Shown: positions 43,535-52,853, counted from the stretch's first letter. The stretch: 64,000 nucleotides of DNA from Thiosocius sp942490985 (GCA_942490985.1 CALNYW010000004.1:186001-250000); one strand, 5' to 3'. The notes: generated by a model not told the origin, from the sequence alone. Numbers and translations are program-made.

Positions 43535-43845
43535 GTCGACCAATCAGGCGCCGTGTGGCTTTATAAGGAAAGCTCGTAGCGGGTTGCGGAACAGACTGCG
43601 CAGATTCCCCTGTTTGACCTCCAGGCGCTGCTCTTCAAGGTAGGCGAAGTCAGCGAGCGGATAGTATTGCTGCTGATCATCCAAGGGGCCTTGTGACCAG
43701 TCCATGCGGGTCTGGTGTTTGTGCAGCTCGATGTTCAACACGCCCGTAGCCGGACTATCACGGTGCACTTGAATCACTTGAGGTAGAGGAATCCGATGGT
43801 TCGTGTCTATCCTCAGACTCGTCAACAACGCTAAAGAGAAACGAT

Positions 43846-45093
43846 ATGGATAAAAAAAACAAGACCATCTCGAGGAAATCCCTTGGTCGCAAATGGGGCG
43901 GAACACTTGACCAAAACCTTGCCGCCAACCAACGGTTCTCTTCGGACACTGATTCGAAAAAGATCAACCTCGGTGTCGGGACGAATGTTGGTGCTGACGG
44001 TAAGCCCTGGAATCAAGCCAGCACTTTCCCAGCTTCCCTTCTCCAGTTGGTGAATGATATCGGTGACGTCTGCGGCAGCTACAACCCGGCCAAGGATGTG
44101 CAGCAGGCTGCAGCTGAGTTCGTACTAGGCCAGCAGTTGAGACTCCCCTCGAGCATCTGGACTCGTTGCGTTACCAGCTTCACGGCTGGCGGCGGATCGG
44201 GTGCGGTCGGTCGGGCGATTGACTTCGTTACCGCTCAACATGCCGACATCCGGCATCTCAATCTGCAGCGGTACTCATGGGTCGGCTACGATTCCATCGC
44301 GTACAATCGTGGACTTGGCACGCGATCAATACCCATTGAGCTGGCCAAGCTGCCGCGGAAGGGTTTGGATGTTCTTCAAACCATCCACAACGGGAGCGGA
44401 TTGCTCGTCCCCGCCAAAAACTGGAGACGGGCCAGCAAGATTTTTGCTCATCGCGACCAGCCGGTGATATTGGATATCCCCTACACCGGATTTGATTATG
44501 CCGAACTTCCCTACGACGAAGCATTAAACCGCTCGGCGGAGCCGCTGCTGACTCTCGTTGATGCTGGTGCGCCTGTCGTGGTCGGGTTCGGCCCGACGAA
44601 GGTATTCAATACATTCAAATACCGTCCTGGCGGCGCAACCGTCGTGATTTGTCGCACTGAGAAGGAAGCCAGACACGCCCGAAATCGAATGATGTCCAAC
44701 GCCCGTGGCGGCACGGGCTTTATTGACATAGCCACCTACGCGCTCATGAAAGCGATGGCGGAAAATCCGAGCGGTCTCAGTACCGATCACGCGAAGATCC
44801 TGCAACGCCTGAATCAGGCTGAGCAGGACTGGGCGAAAAACGCCGCTGGGACGCCGCTGGCTGATTTCTTCGACTCCGGCTACGGCGGTCTGTTCCGTAT
44901 CCTGCCCGTGCAGCCCGGTACGGTAGAGGCCTTGGCGGAGCAACATATTCATGTCGTGTATGTGCATAAGAAGTTGATTCGAATCAATATCATGGGGTTG
45001 CCTCATGGTGAGCAGACGGCAGAAGTCGTCCAGGCGTTGTCAAGCCGCTGCACGGAGGAGTTACCGAAGGCGCTTCGCCCGTTCGCTGCCTGA
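43846..45093 (+). CDS. Divergent fold-type I aminotransferase (AspC/TyrB-like)
   Basis: A 415-residue PLP-enzyme-like protein. Aligned features: KINLGVGTNVGADGKPW (substrate-loop start), VTSFTAGGGSGAVGRAIDFV (phosphate-binding), VILDIPYTGFDYAELPYDE (Asp that binds PLP nitrogen) and VVVGFGPTKVFNTFKYRPGG, where Lys of GPTKVF is the candidate Schiff-base lysine; RINIMGL near the end holds the substrate-carboxylate Arg. It is far from ordinary AspC, so substrate is uncertain. AAGAGAAACG precedes the ATG. No biosynthetic neighbours reveal the pathway. Confidence 0.77.
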   Translation: MDKKNKTISRKSLGRKWGGTLDQNLAANQRFSSDTDSKKINLGVGTNVGADGKPWNQASTFPASLLQLVNDIGDVCGSYNPAKDVQQAAAEFVLGQQLRLPSSIWTRCVTSFTAGGGSGAVGRAIDFVTAQHADIRHLNLQRYSWVGYDSIAYNRGLGTRSIPIELAKLPRKGLDVLQTIHNGSGLLVPAKNWRRASKIFAHRDQPVILDIPYTGFDYAELPYDEALNRSAEPLLTLVDAGAPVVVGFGPTKVFNTFKYRPGGATVVICRTEKEARHARNRMMSNARGGTGFIDIATYALMKAMAENPSGLSTDHAKILQRLNQAEQDWAKNAAGTPLADFFDSGYGGLFRILPVQPGTVEALAEQHIHVVYVHKKLIRINIMGLPHGEQTAEVVQALSSRCTEELPKALRPFAA

Positions 45094-45417
45094 TTCATCC
45101 CCGGGATCTCCGAACCGCCCTTCTCGAGTTTTCCCCTCGACACCAAGGGCTGAATGCCTGATTGATTGTCGCGTGATCGAAAGGGATGGGGACCAGGGAC
45201 GAACGCTCCGCACCGTTGCCCAGATGGCGTGACCCTTGTCGTTCACCCTGTCCGAATGCTTTGTTATGATCCACCCATCGGCACCGCTTTCATTGGAATA
45301 TCTCTGCCAAGACAGCGGCTGTCTTTCGCGCATTTCAACGTCGCTGCGGGCGCGGGACGCCGGCGTTAGCAGACTCGCTTCCGCGTCGACCGACGAGAAC
45401 AAAGGCAAGCCTCACCC

Positions 45418-45558
45418 ATGCAAATGACTCTCAAAGAATTTCGTCATCTGGCCCAAGGCACACAGTCGATCGTTACTTCGGCAGCCGTGATCGCCGCCGT
45501 GGCGTTGGCCTGGCAAGTGTTCAAGACCTACCGCGATGCGCAGCAGGCGGGGGACTGA
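45418..45558 (+). CDS. Very small membrane protein (46 aa)
   Basis: ATG at 45418 opens 46 codons ending TGA at 45556-45558. The product, MQMTLKEFRHLAQGTQSIVT, continues with a single span (SAAVIAAVALAWQVFKTYRD). AAAGG lies about 12 bases upstream, a little far. A second ATG at 45424 is possible. Found by direct translation. Unknown function. Confidence 0.42.
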   Translation: MQMTLKEFRHLAQGTQSIVTSAAVIAAVALAWQVFKTYRDAQQAGD

Positions 45559-45841
45559 TGGATTCGGTGTAATCCGCGTCTGCTCACGCTGCGGTGCTCG
45601 CGGATGTAGCTGAACACGGATCGGGCGCTGTCTACTTGGATTTTTGCGTCCAGTAACCAGCTGGCGTCGATTTTGCTGTGCACTTGTCAATGCGCCTGCC
45701 AATTTTCAGTCAAGTCGCGGAGCGCCTTTTGGTGCTTGGGCACTATCTGTCGGCAGTCAGAATATGAACCCGGGACTATGTCTCGTGGTGGAGCATTCCG
45801 GCGACGTCTTCTGACATCAGGGCGTGGCTCGCCGGACGCGG

Positions 45842-46993
45842 TCAGGCCGACGTCGGCCCCGCCTGCTCGCGTGCACTCGCGGCCGCGAGCGAATTGCGCA
45901 ACTGCTGCTCTAGTGAATTGAGTTCGGCATTTGCCTCGGCCCTGGCGGCGCGACCCTGGTCAGCGATCCGCAGACTGTCCTCGATCGTCGCAATCAGCGT
46001 TTTGTTGGCCTCGCTGACCGCCTCAATGTCAAACACACCGCGCTCGATCTGGCGACGGGTCTCGGCGTTGGCCTGACGCAGATTATCGGCATTCGCGCGC
46101 AGGAGATCGTTAGTCAGGTCGGAAGCCGCGGCCACTGCCTCGGCCGCCTCGCGCGAGCGATGGATGGTCAGCGCCTGAGCGAGTTGTTGGCGCCACAGCG
46201 GCACGGTGTTAACCAGTGTCGAGTTGATCTTTCCGATCAGCGCCTTGTCGTTTTCCTGAACCAGACGAATACTCGGCAGACTTTGCATGCTGACCTGGCG
46301 GGTCAGGCGCAGATCGTGGACCCTCCGTTCAAGGTCGTCGCGGACCGCACGCAGGTCACGCAGGTGCTGTGCCGCCAGGGTGTCGTCACTTTCGTCGACG
46401 GCATCGGCCTGTTGCGGGATGATTTGCTCATCCAGTTCGCGCAGCTTTTCTTCACCTGCTGCGATGTAGAGTTCCAGGGTATGGAAATAGTCGAGATTGG
46501 CGGCGTACAGTCGGTCGAGCGTCTCGACGTCGACCATCAGGCCGGTCTTGTGTCGTTCCAGCCGCGTACTGATATCCTCGATCTGGTCACGGACGTGCTC
46601 GTAGCGCTGCAGCAGCTTGGCGGCGTCGCGCCCCTTTCCGAGCAGCCGTCCGAACCAGCCCGCTTTGCGATTCGGGTCGAGACCGCTGAGATCGAAGCCT
46701 CGCAAGGTCAGGACCATGTCGTTGAGCGCCTCTCCAGCGGGCCCCACCTCCTTGACCCGCACGCTTGCAAGCATGCCGTCAGATACCGCGGTCAACTGTT
46801 CCTGGGCGCGATTGCCGAAAAACAGCACCGAATGGCTGTCGTTGAGGTCAATCTCGGCCAATAAGGCCGACACCTTGGCAGGCTCAATCGGCTTCGAAAT
46901 CGCCGCGGTCGGGACCTGGTCAGCCGCCGGGCTTGGCTGCTGATCTCGCGGAGACAAGTCGGTTTTGGTTTCGCTGGGTGGTTGCATGGCCAC
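45842..46993 (-). CDS. TelA/toxic anion resistance family protein
   Basis: A 383-residue coiled-coil protein of the TelA (KlaA/YceH) family. Typical pieces are DSHSVLFFGNRAQEQLTAVS, LRGFDLSGLDPNRKAGWFGR and MQSLPSIRLVQENDKALIGK. TelA proteins are linked to tellurite and other toxic-anion or antimicrobial resistance and almost always pair with XpaC, as here: the xpaC-like gene ends 17 bases upstream. A GTG at 46993 and an ATG two codons in are both possible starts. Confidence 0.9.
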   Translation of the reverse strand: MAMQPPSETKTDLSPRDQQPSPAADQVPTAAISKPIEPAKVSALLAEIDLNDSHSVLFFGNRAQEQLTAVSDGMLASVRVKEVGPAGEALNDMVLTLRGFDLSGLDPNRKAGWFGRLLGKGRDAAKLLQRYEHVRDQIEDISTRLERHKTGLMVDVETLDRLYAANLDYFHTLELYIAAGEEKLRELDEQIIPQQADAVDESDDTLAAQHLRDLRAVRDDLERRVHDLRLTRQVSMQSLPSIRLVQENDKALIGKINSTLVNTVPLWRQQLAQALTIHRSREAAEAVAAASDLTNDLLRANADNLRQANAETRRQIERGVFDIEAVSEANKTLIATIEDSLRIADQGRAARAEANAELNSLEQQLRNSLAAASAREQAGPTSA

Positions 46994-47010
46994 GGATCTC
47001 CAGGGCTTGG

Positions 47011-47886
47011 TCAGTTTATACCTTCGCGCTCGAGCTGTTTGCGCAGCACATCGATCTGCACATCGAGATCGAATACCTCATGCTCGGCCAGGCGGCTGAG
47101 CTGTTGCCCGAACACATTCTCAATTTCAATCAGGACGTTGCGGAAATTCTGCTCGAGTTCCTGGCCACTTGCCAATCGGTGGGTCTTGGCGTAGCGGGTG
47201 GCCACGCGTTCAGCGCCCTCGAGGTAAACGTTCAGGAACTTGCGCGCGCGGAAACGTTCCTCCGGACGCGCCAGCATCTGGTCGAGAATTGCCCTTCCCT
47301 GGCCGGCGATCCGCTGCAGGCGCTGCTCGAGCTCCGGATTGCGAATTCGCAAGGCCGACTTTTCAATTGCCAGGATCTGCAGTTCGGCCTGGGTCAGCGT
47401 CTTTTGCAGGGTTTTGTCACGTAAGACCATCCCTGGCGCGTCAAATACTCCGCGCGGATGCGGTAAGCGATATGCCATGTGGAAGCCTGCAAGGGCCAGC
47501 AAGCCAAAGGCGGCGCTGACCAATCCGTTCTGCCCGACAGCGCCATAGGCCGCGACCACGGTGCCGGCGGCTACTGCCAGTGCCGCCACGTATTTGTGCG
47601 GCATAGCCCAGGAACGCGAGAAGCGACGTTCCGGGGCCACGAGTTCCTCGAGGATTCCCCTACGGTTGAAAAACGCACCCGTTGCGATCAGTCCAAGTGC
47701 CAGTGCGGCTGCTGCGGCGGCGTAAAAAGCGCCGTTGGCCAGCGAGACGATCGTAGCGAACGCCAGCGGCGTGGCGAGAACATACAGCAGCCCGCCACGC
47801 AGGCCCAATCGCGACCGTCGCCAGGACAAGAAATGCTGATGCGCGTTGCGCGCCGCCCTGACCAATTCATCGAGGCGTGGATCCAC
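47011..47886 (-). CDS. XpaC-like membrane protein
   Basis: A 291-residue protein with three to four membrane spans in the first half (LLYVLATPLAFATIVSLANG, AAAAALALGLIATGAFF) and a helical cytoplasmic half (LQKTLTQAELQILAIEKSAL, AERVATRYAKTHRLASGQEL). This is the XpaC family (5-bromo-4-chloroindolyl phosphate hydrolysis protein), the usual partner of TelA. It starts at a GTG and precedes the TelA gene by 17 bases in the same direction, forming a two-gene operon. Confidence 0.86.
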   Translation of the reverse strand: MDPRLDELVRAARNAHQHFLSWRRSRLGLRGGLLYVLATPLAFATIVSLANGAFYAAAAAALALGLIATGAFFNRRGILEELVAPERRFSRSWAMPHKYVAALAVAAGTVVAAYGAVGQNGLVSAAFGLLALAGFHMAYRLPHPRGVFDAPGMVLRDKTLQKTLTQAELQILAIEKSALRIRNPELEQRLQRIAGQGRAILDQMLARPEERFRARKFLNVYLEGAERVATRYAKTHRLASGQELEQNFRNVLIEIENVFGQQLSRLAEHEVFDLDVQIDVLRKQLEREGIN

Positions 47887-48687
47887 ACCCTAGCTGCTTA
47901 GTTTAGAAGGCACGAATAAATGCCTGGCATGACACCAGGCCCACACTGGCAAGCAGAACGAGCGATCCTAAAATTCTCACCCACATTACCGCACGGTTTC
48001 CAATTGGTATTGAGCGTTGAGTTTGAACGGACTTGCCGATTGTTTCCAGCGGGGGATAAGCGCACACCGCATCGTTATTTCCAAGTCCCAAAGCCGAATC
48101 GGCGTCGCGTTTGGCCCGCTATCGCGGCAACGGCACCTGGTAAAGGCTCAGACCATCGTCTGACCGCGCCGGAATCCAGCAAGCGACCACAGGATGGCCC
48201 GAAACCTACCAACTGCACATGCCGGCTGGCGTACCCTCCAAGGGTTGCGAGCATGCGCTGCGAGATGCAGGTTGCAGTGCGCAGCATGTGATGCGATCAC
48301 TCGCGGGTGACCCCGGCAAAGCGGGGCAGGGGCCGTCAGCGTGCTGCAACGGAGCAGAGGGCGGGACTCACCGGCCGAACGCCGCGCCTCGATGACTTGG
48401 CGCAACAACGCCTGGAGCGGGTATTCGGTAACGACATCGAGATCAACCCGGCCTGCTTGGCAACCGGCAGGATTCCGGATCGGTCCTGTTCGGGCGGTGC
48501 ACGTAAAGGCGCCTGAAAATCGTTCTCAGATGCAGGTTTACCAGGATTTCGGAGGCGGGATGCAGGTCAAATTGGTTTCGAAGAGGTGATAGGCTGGCCA
48601 GTCGATGAGCTGACGATACTGGCGAAATCGGTAAAATTGGCATGAAGGCGGCATATACTCCGTAAGACCTCAGGGGAATATCCGACT
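47887..48687. other. Intergenic stretch with mobile-element debris
   Basis: About 800 bases. At about 48391-48460 the plus strand reads DDLAQQRLERVFGNDIEINP, similar to the MTxxQRLKRVFxIDIE segment of an IS91-type transposase C-terminus; a related scrap occurs at 52788-52853. A minus-strand 27-codon hydrophobic frame at 47903-47986 (MWVRILGSLVLLASVGLVSC) could be a tiny membrane peptide but has no strong support. Otherwise no gene. Confidence 0.4.
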
Positions 48688-49248
48688 ATGAGCCAAGAAA
48701 TTGCAGCCACTCCAAAGCCATGGGGTTTGGCAACGGAAAAATACTTTTACTTCTTCATGGGCCTGCGCAAAGGCGAGATCCGAAAGCAGGTGTCCATGAT
48801 GCGGTCCCGCTATCCGGACGACAGTCCCCAACAACTGGCCCGCCGCTTTGTTTCTTCGCAGGCACCACTTTCACTATTGAGCGGCGCGTTGTTCCATGCA
48901 CCAATGTTTGTTCCAACGGTCGGCCCCGTTGTAAAACTCCTGGGGGTAGCCGTCGGTTCCTCGCTCATGGTGCGCCTCAACATGACACTGGTTCTGCAGA
49001 TCGCTCTGCTGTTTGGCCACGATATCGACGATCGCGCGCGCCTGAAGGAATTGGCCGCCATCATCGCCGCTACCGGTTTGGCGACCTATACATCCCAACT
49101 GCCACAGTTGGCATACATGCAGCCACTGGAAAAGGGCGTCATAGGTGGCGCCGCCGTGATGACTACAAGTCAGCTCATTGGAGAGATCGCTATTCAGTAC
49201 TATCGCAAGGCTGAAGAACCCAGCGAGGAATTTGCCACTCCGGCCTGA
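48688..49248 (+). CDS. EcsC-like membrane-associated protein, copy 2
   Basis: A 186-residue paralogue of 32770-33330. Shared features are LATEKYFYFFMGLRKGEIRK, MMRSRYPDDSPQQLARRFV, RLNMTLVLQIALLFGHDIDD and ELAAIIAATGLA. CAGGGG lies upstream of the ATG at 48688. Two copies about 15.5 kb apart in the window, on opposite strands, mark a duplicated family. Function unknown; hydrophobic helices suggest membrane association. Confidence 0.75.
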   Translation: MSQEIAATPKPWGLATEKYFYFFMGLRKGEIRKQVSMMRSRYPDDSPQQLARRFVSSQAPLSLLSGALFHAPMFVPTVGPVVKLLGVAVGSSLMVRLNMTLVLQIALLFGHDIDDRARLKELAAIIAATGLATYTSQLPQLAYMQPLEKGVIGGAAVMTTSQLIGEIAIQYYRKAEEPSEEFATPA

Positions 49249-49299
49249 GGTGGCTCCGAGTAACGCTTAATTTCGCTTAATCCTCGCCTGATCCGGTTC

Positions 49300-49790
49300 G
49301 GTCAGGCAAAGTCCCTCTGTTTTTGAGGCCTGACGGCGGTGCTTGTGCCCGTATCCCAGGGATGCGGGTCCACCTGTCCTGTGCCAGTTTTGGCATTCGC
49401 CCCGACATGTACAGACTGCTCACCGCCGCCTGGCAACCTGTATCGCCGAAAGCCCGCGCTTCTTCAAGCCGGTGGCGACGATTCTGGATCGTGGCCTCAA
49501 CCGGTATTGGACCGGCAGACGGCGACAGTCCCGCAAACTGGTGCATAAAGGCAATCTCATACAGCGTATCTTCGATGCAAGGGTCGCTCAAGCCATGCCA
49601 GTGATGCAGCAACTGAGTGCGCAACGCCACCGATAGGGGGTAAAGAGCGCGACCATTGCCGGACTTGCGATAGTGCTGCGCAATACGCTTTTTTTGGCGT
49701 TGTCAGGGGATCGCCCGCGGCATCCCAACCAGAAATTTCTTCCACCGAGTCTGCTGGCCTGCATGTTGCGGAACCCCGCATCGAAAAAGC
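49300..49790 (-). pseudogene. IS5-family transposase relic
   Basis: The minus strand reads ALRTQLLHHWHGLSDPCIED then TLYEIAFMHQFAGLS, the conserved N-terminal part of IS5 transposases (family form: xLRxHxLQxWxxLSDPxMExALYE). Upstream in another frame lies SQVRQWSRSLPPIGG-like sequence corresponding to the preceding segment. The DDE catalytic domain is absent, and the frame changes more than once, so the element is dead. Confidence 0.75.
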
Positions 49791-49819
49791 TCATTAGATC
49801 GATTCCGTCACAGCCGTTC

Positions 49820-50578
49820 ATCGAAGATGCGCCATCCTCGACGATTCAGCGAGTTTCTCAAAGCTGTCCTCAGAAGCTAACTTGCGAACGACGGTCGGCT
49901 CGCAGCATGTCAGCGTCGTAACGCGGTATATGGCAGCTATCAGCCCAAAGAGCTAAGCAGTGTGAATGAAGTAACGAAGCCTACAATGAAAGCTCGGCGC
50001 GCTACGAATTTTGCAGCCGGGGACTCGTCGTCTTCGTTTCGTACCGGTGTTGGAATTTTGGTCACCTGTTATCAGTCAATCAATGTTACAGCTAACCACT
50101 TGTGTCATTCAGATTGCAGCTTGGCGAGGTTTTTTCTTAATCTGCCTTGGGTGGCCCTATACTTGGCAATATATCTGACCTGGATCAATGCCATGCTTTC
50201 GATGTGAACGATTCATTGTTTCTTGAACTGTGAAATCGATATCGTTGTCGTGCATGCGACAAATAGGTGCGTATCCCAATCTATATATGTATATACAACG
50301 TATGCCAACAGACACACAATATCTCACGTCGCCAATTCGTCTACGGTGACTTGGGAAGTCTGCTCCGGCTCTGGTGGCGGCCGGTCGGATAGTCGACGCG
50401 GCGTGGACAAGTGGACGGGCGCTTGGGCGGATTCGGGTACTGGGATGCTGCTCAAGGACAATTTGCGAGTCTGAACGATGGCCAACCGTCGGCGACGACA
50501 TACGTGAGGAGAAACTGCCGGTGGACGAAAAGGCGATTTATACTCCCCATACGCCAGCAGATACAAAAGGATCAGGTT
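49820..50578. other. AT-richer intergenic region
   Basis: About 760 bases between the IS5 relic and the next small gene, lower in GC than the surroundings (for example 50270-50320, with TATATATGTATATACAAC). It carries no gene I can support; it may hold a promoter for the 50579 gene. Base composition suggests foreign DNA. Confidence 0.4.
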
Positions 50579-50779
50579 ATGACTAGAAAAGAAATGCTGA
50601 CACCCGAAGATCAGCTTAACTTGAAAAATGCTCTGGCGCATATAGAGGAACTGGAGCATTTGATTAAAAGGCGTCCAGTAGAGACGTTTAAATTGCTGTT
50701 GAAATTGAATATTCCAATGGAGTTGGAAATAGAAATAGAAGGAGGAACTTACGCTGTGAAATTTAATGATTCAGATTAA
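50579..50779 (+). CDS. Small helical hypothetical protein
   Basis: A 66-residue protein, MTRKEMLTPEDQLNLKNALA, mostly helical and charged, ending in a likely beta hairpin (MELEIEIEGGTYAVKFNDSD). AAAAGG lies 8-10 bases upstream of the ATG at 50579. The codons are noticeably AT-richer than in the rest of the window (many ATA, AAA and TTG), pointing to transfer. Unknown function. Confidence 0.6.
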   Translation: MTRKEMLTPEDQLNLKNALAHIEELEHLIKRRPVETFKLLLKLNIPMELEIEIEGGTYAVKFNDSD

Positions 50780-50915
50780 ACTAACTTGATCCATATTTAT
50801 ATGACCTTGGGGATTTAGCGGGCGGTGACCGGTGATATTTATTGTCACACGAGTGATTGCGGAAATGCTAATTACACCATGTCTAGTAACGAGTTGAATG
50901 CCGGGGAGTTTTGTT

Positions 50916-51665
50916 ATGATTATGAGGTTTCCTACTACTTGGTTAGTCCCGGCGGCAACCGCCGCTTGGGCAGTGTGGACATGGGCACATGAACAATCTC
51001 TCGAACGGGAGAGGGAGCGCGCCAGGATTACAGCGCTCTACGTCAATCCCTTTCTCTCAGCATGCGAGGACCTGCAGAGCAGGATATACAAGATCATCGA
51101 GCTCCATGGTCTGCCTGAGCTTCGGAAGCGTTATCCGGATGGGGCATATGCCGAAGAGACGCTTTATCTAATAGTCCGATTTTTCGGCTGGCTGGCGGCA
51201 GTCGGCCGCTATGGTCCCTATACCCAGGATGCTGTGATGATTAAATATTCAGCGGCGATACGCAGGGCGTTTGCGACCTCGAGTAAAGACCGCGAGGTTG
51301 GACCTTTCAACTTTTTTCCCGCCGAACAGAAAGCACTTGGCAAGATGGTCATGCACAGCATGGAAGGGGAGTACGGCCACGAAATCGATACAATATCGTT
51401 TTACGAATTCAGAGAAATCATCCAATCACCCTATCGCATGCCAGAGAGTTCGGCCGTTACAGAGACTCTCGAAGCGCTGCGCGCGGCAAAGTGTACAAAA
51501 GACATAGACGGGTGGGAGCGCCTGGCAGAAGCCCAGAACCATCTGGTCGATTTATTGAACTACCTGGAGCGTAAGGAAGGCTACAGTTACTTTCCTGCCA
51601 AGCGGCAAAAATGTGGTTCCGTCCGTCAGATGGAGTCTGACGGACCAGTGCGCTCAGTCGCGTAG
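50916..51665 (+). CDS. Membrane-anchored hypothetical protein
   Basis: A 249-residue protein with one N-terminal span (WLVPAATAAWAVWTWAHEQS) followed by a charged coiled coil and a helical cytoplasmic domain (LYVNPFLSACEDLQSRIYKI, ETLYLIVRFFGWLAAVGRYG). I chose the ATG at 50916 because GGGGAG lies 7 bases upstream. No family recognised. Lies in an island flanked by IS5, IS3 and integrase relics, so probably acquired. Confidence 0.68.
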   Translation: MIMRFPTTWLVPAATAAWAVWTWAHEQSLERERERARITALYVNPFLSACEDLQSRIYKIIELHGLPELRKRYPDGAYAEETLYLIVRFFGWLAAVGRYGPYTQDAVMIKYSAAIRRAFATSSKDREVGPFNFFPAEQKALGKMVMHSMEGEYGHEIDTISFYEFREIIQSPYRMPESSAVTETLEALRAAKCTKDIDGWERLAEAQNHLVDLLNYLERKEGYSYFPAKRQKCGSVRQMESDGPVRSVA

Positions 51666-51749
51666 ATAGTCGCTGTTATTTCGGTGATTCGGCTGATCTG
51701 CGAGTCATCGGCATGATCGTCATATCCTGGGTTGTGACGTTACCGGCAG

Positions 51750-51961
51750 TTGGCATGTTGGGCTGGCGTTAGCCTGTCGCGTATTTTCTTCGGTCTCTCC
51801 TCTGCGTGCTCGCGCGCCCATGCTCGGGTAAGCAACCGTGCGTGATGGAGGCTGACAAACCAGCGCTCGTTCAGGCACTCGTCACTTAGCCGTCCGTCAA
51901 AGGACTCGACCCAGGCTTTTTGGTTCGGGGTACCGTCGGCTGCTACCCAAACCGGGCTCAA
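51750..51961 (-). pseudogene. IS3-family transposase C-terminal fragment
   Basis: The minus strand reads DGTPNQKAWVESFDGRLSDE then CLNERWFVSLHHARLL and EERPKKIRDRLTPAQHANC, the end of the rve integrase domain of an IS3 OrfB (family form: PNQNAxIESFNGxLRDECLN). The DDE Asp residues and OrfA are missing. Only about 70 codons remain. Confidence 0.8.
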
Positions 51962-52154
51962 ACGCCCCGAATTCGAGTCGGATTCTCGTGTCGCTCACGA
52001 AGACCCGGACAAGAAAATCCCTTTTGTTCAGTCTTTTGCAGAATTTTTGCCGATTTGTAGCAATTTGGTCTGGACAAATAGCGGTGATCTGTCGAGATGT
52101 TGTCGCGAGAGCCGCAGACACTGCCCACGCAGGTCGGCGGCTCACCATCAGCTA

Positions 52155-52682
52155 AGGCCGGTGGCAATCCGCTTTAACGTGCCGAGTCCGCGGACTGGCG
52201 ATGTTCGACCTCGCAATCGACAGCAAGCTACGAGGGTGCGACCTGGTGCGCCTCGAGGTAAGCGACGCAATGCACGGTCGCCATCCGTTTCCCGCGCCCT
52301 TGTGGTGCAGCACAAGACGCAGCAGCCTTTTCGATTTGAGGTCACAGAGCAGACGCGAGATGCCATCGAAGCTTGGGTCGACCACGCGTCGCTAAGCTCG
52401 GACAGCTATCTTTTCCCGAGTCGTGTGCCGAAATCAACGCACCTGTCGACACGCCAGTACGCCCGGATCGTGAAGCGTTGGGCCAGACTGATCGGCCGGA
52501 ATCCCGAGGCGTATGGGACGCATTCGCTTCGTCGCACGAAGGCGACGCTGGTGTATCGGCGGACCAAGAATCTCCGCGCCGTTCAGCTCCTGCTCGGTCA
52601 CACCAAGCTCGAGAGCACTGTCCGGTATCTTGGGATTGAGGTAGACGACGCTTTGGCGATCTCCGAGCACACTGACGCCTGA
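52155..52682 (+). pseudogene. Tyrosine recombinase (integrase), frameshifted
   Basis: MFDLAIDSKLRGCDLVRLEV in one frame (from 52201) carries the first catalytic Arg; the remainder continues in a different frame as RALVVQHKTQQPFRFEVTEQ, then GTHSLRRTKATLVYRRTKNL and RAVQLLLGHTKLESTVRYLG, with the HxxR, H/K and Tyr of tyrosine recombinases. A frameshift near 52290-52310 separates them and the N-terminal SAM-like domain is missing. A second, shorter copy lies at 15219-15447 in the opposite orientation. Confidence 0.82.
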
Positions 52683-52693
52683 ATCGGCTGCAG

Positions 52694-52714
52694 CAGCGCC
52701 CGGTTCGGGCGCTG
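52694..52714 (+). terminator. Strong hairpin after integrase relic
   Basis: CAGCGCCCG and CGGGCGCTG form a perfect 9-bp stem with a GTT loop, starting 11 bases past the integrase stop. The same hairpin, slightly degraded, follows the 15.2-kb relic, so it belongs to the ancestral element. No T-run; it may be an attachment or stability structure as well as a terminator. Confidence 0.5.
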
Positions 52715-52787
52715 TCGGCCATGAGCGGTAGGACGTCTTACCGCTTCGACAATCCCCACCAGCGGACGCGCAAACAGCCAACGCCGC

Positions 52788-52853
52788 GATGACTCGGACG
52801 CAGCGCTTGAAGCGCGTATTCGAGATCGACATGCCCCAGGGCACCCTCTCTTG
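52788..52853 (+). pseudogene. IS91-type transposase scrap
   Basis: Reads MTRTQRLKRVFEIDMPQGTL then a stop. It resembles the QRLKRVFxIDIE stretch near the end of IS91-like transposases. The related scrap at 48391-48460 supports an element once present here. Very short, so the family is uncertain. Confidence 0.35.

Noticed and set aside
43544..43906. A 120-codon minus-strand frame overlapping the start of the aminotransferase-like gene
   Set aside because: The C-terminal half (LADFAYLEEQRLEVKQGNLR) looks protein-like and could be a gene remnant, but its N-terminus covers the aminotransferase start and no start codon with a ribosome binding site was found; left uncalled.
47903..47986. A 27-codon hydrophobic frame upstream of XpaC as a gene
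   Set aside because: Too short with no ribosome binding site I trust; listed only as a remark in the intergenic entry.
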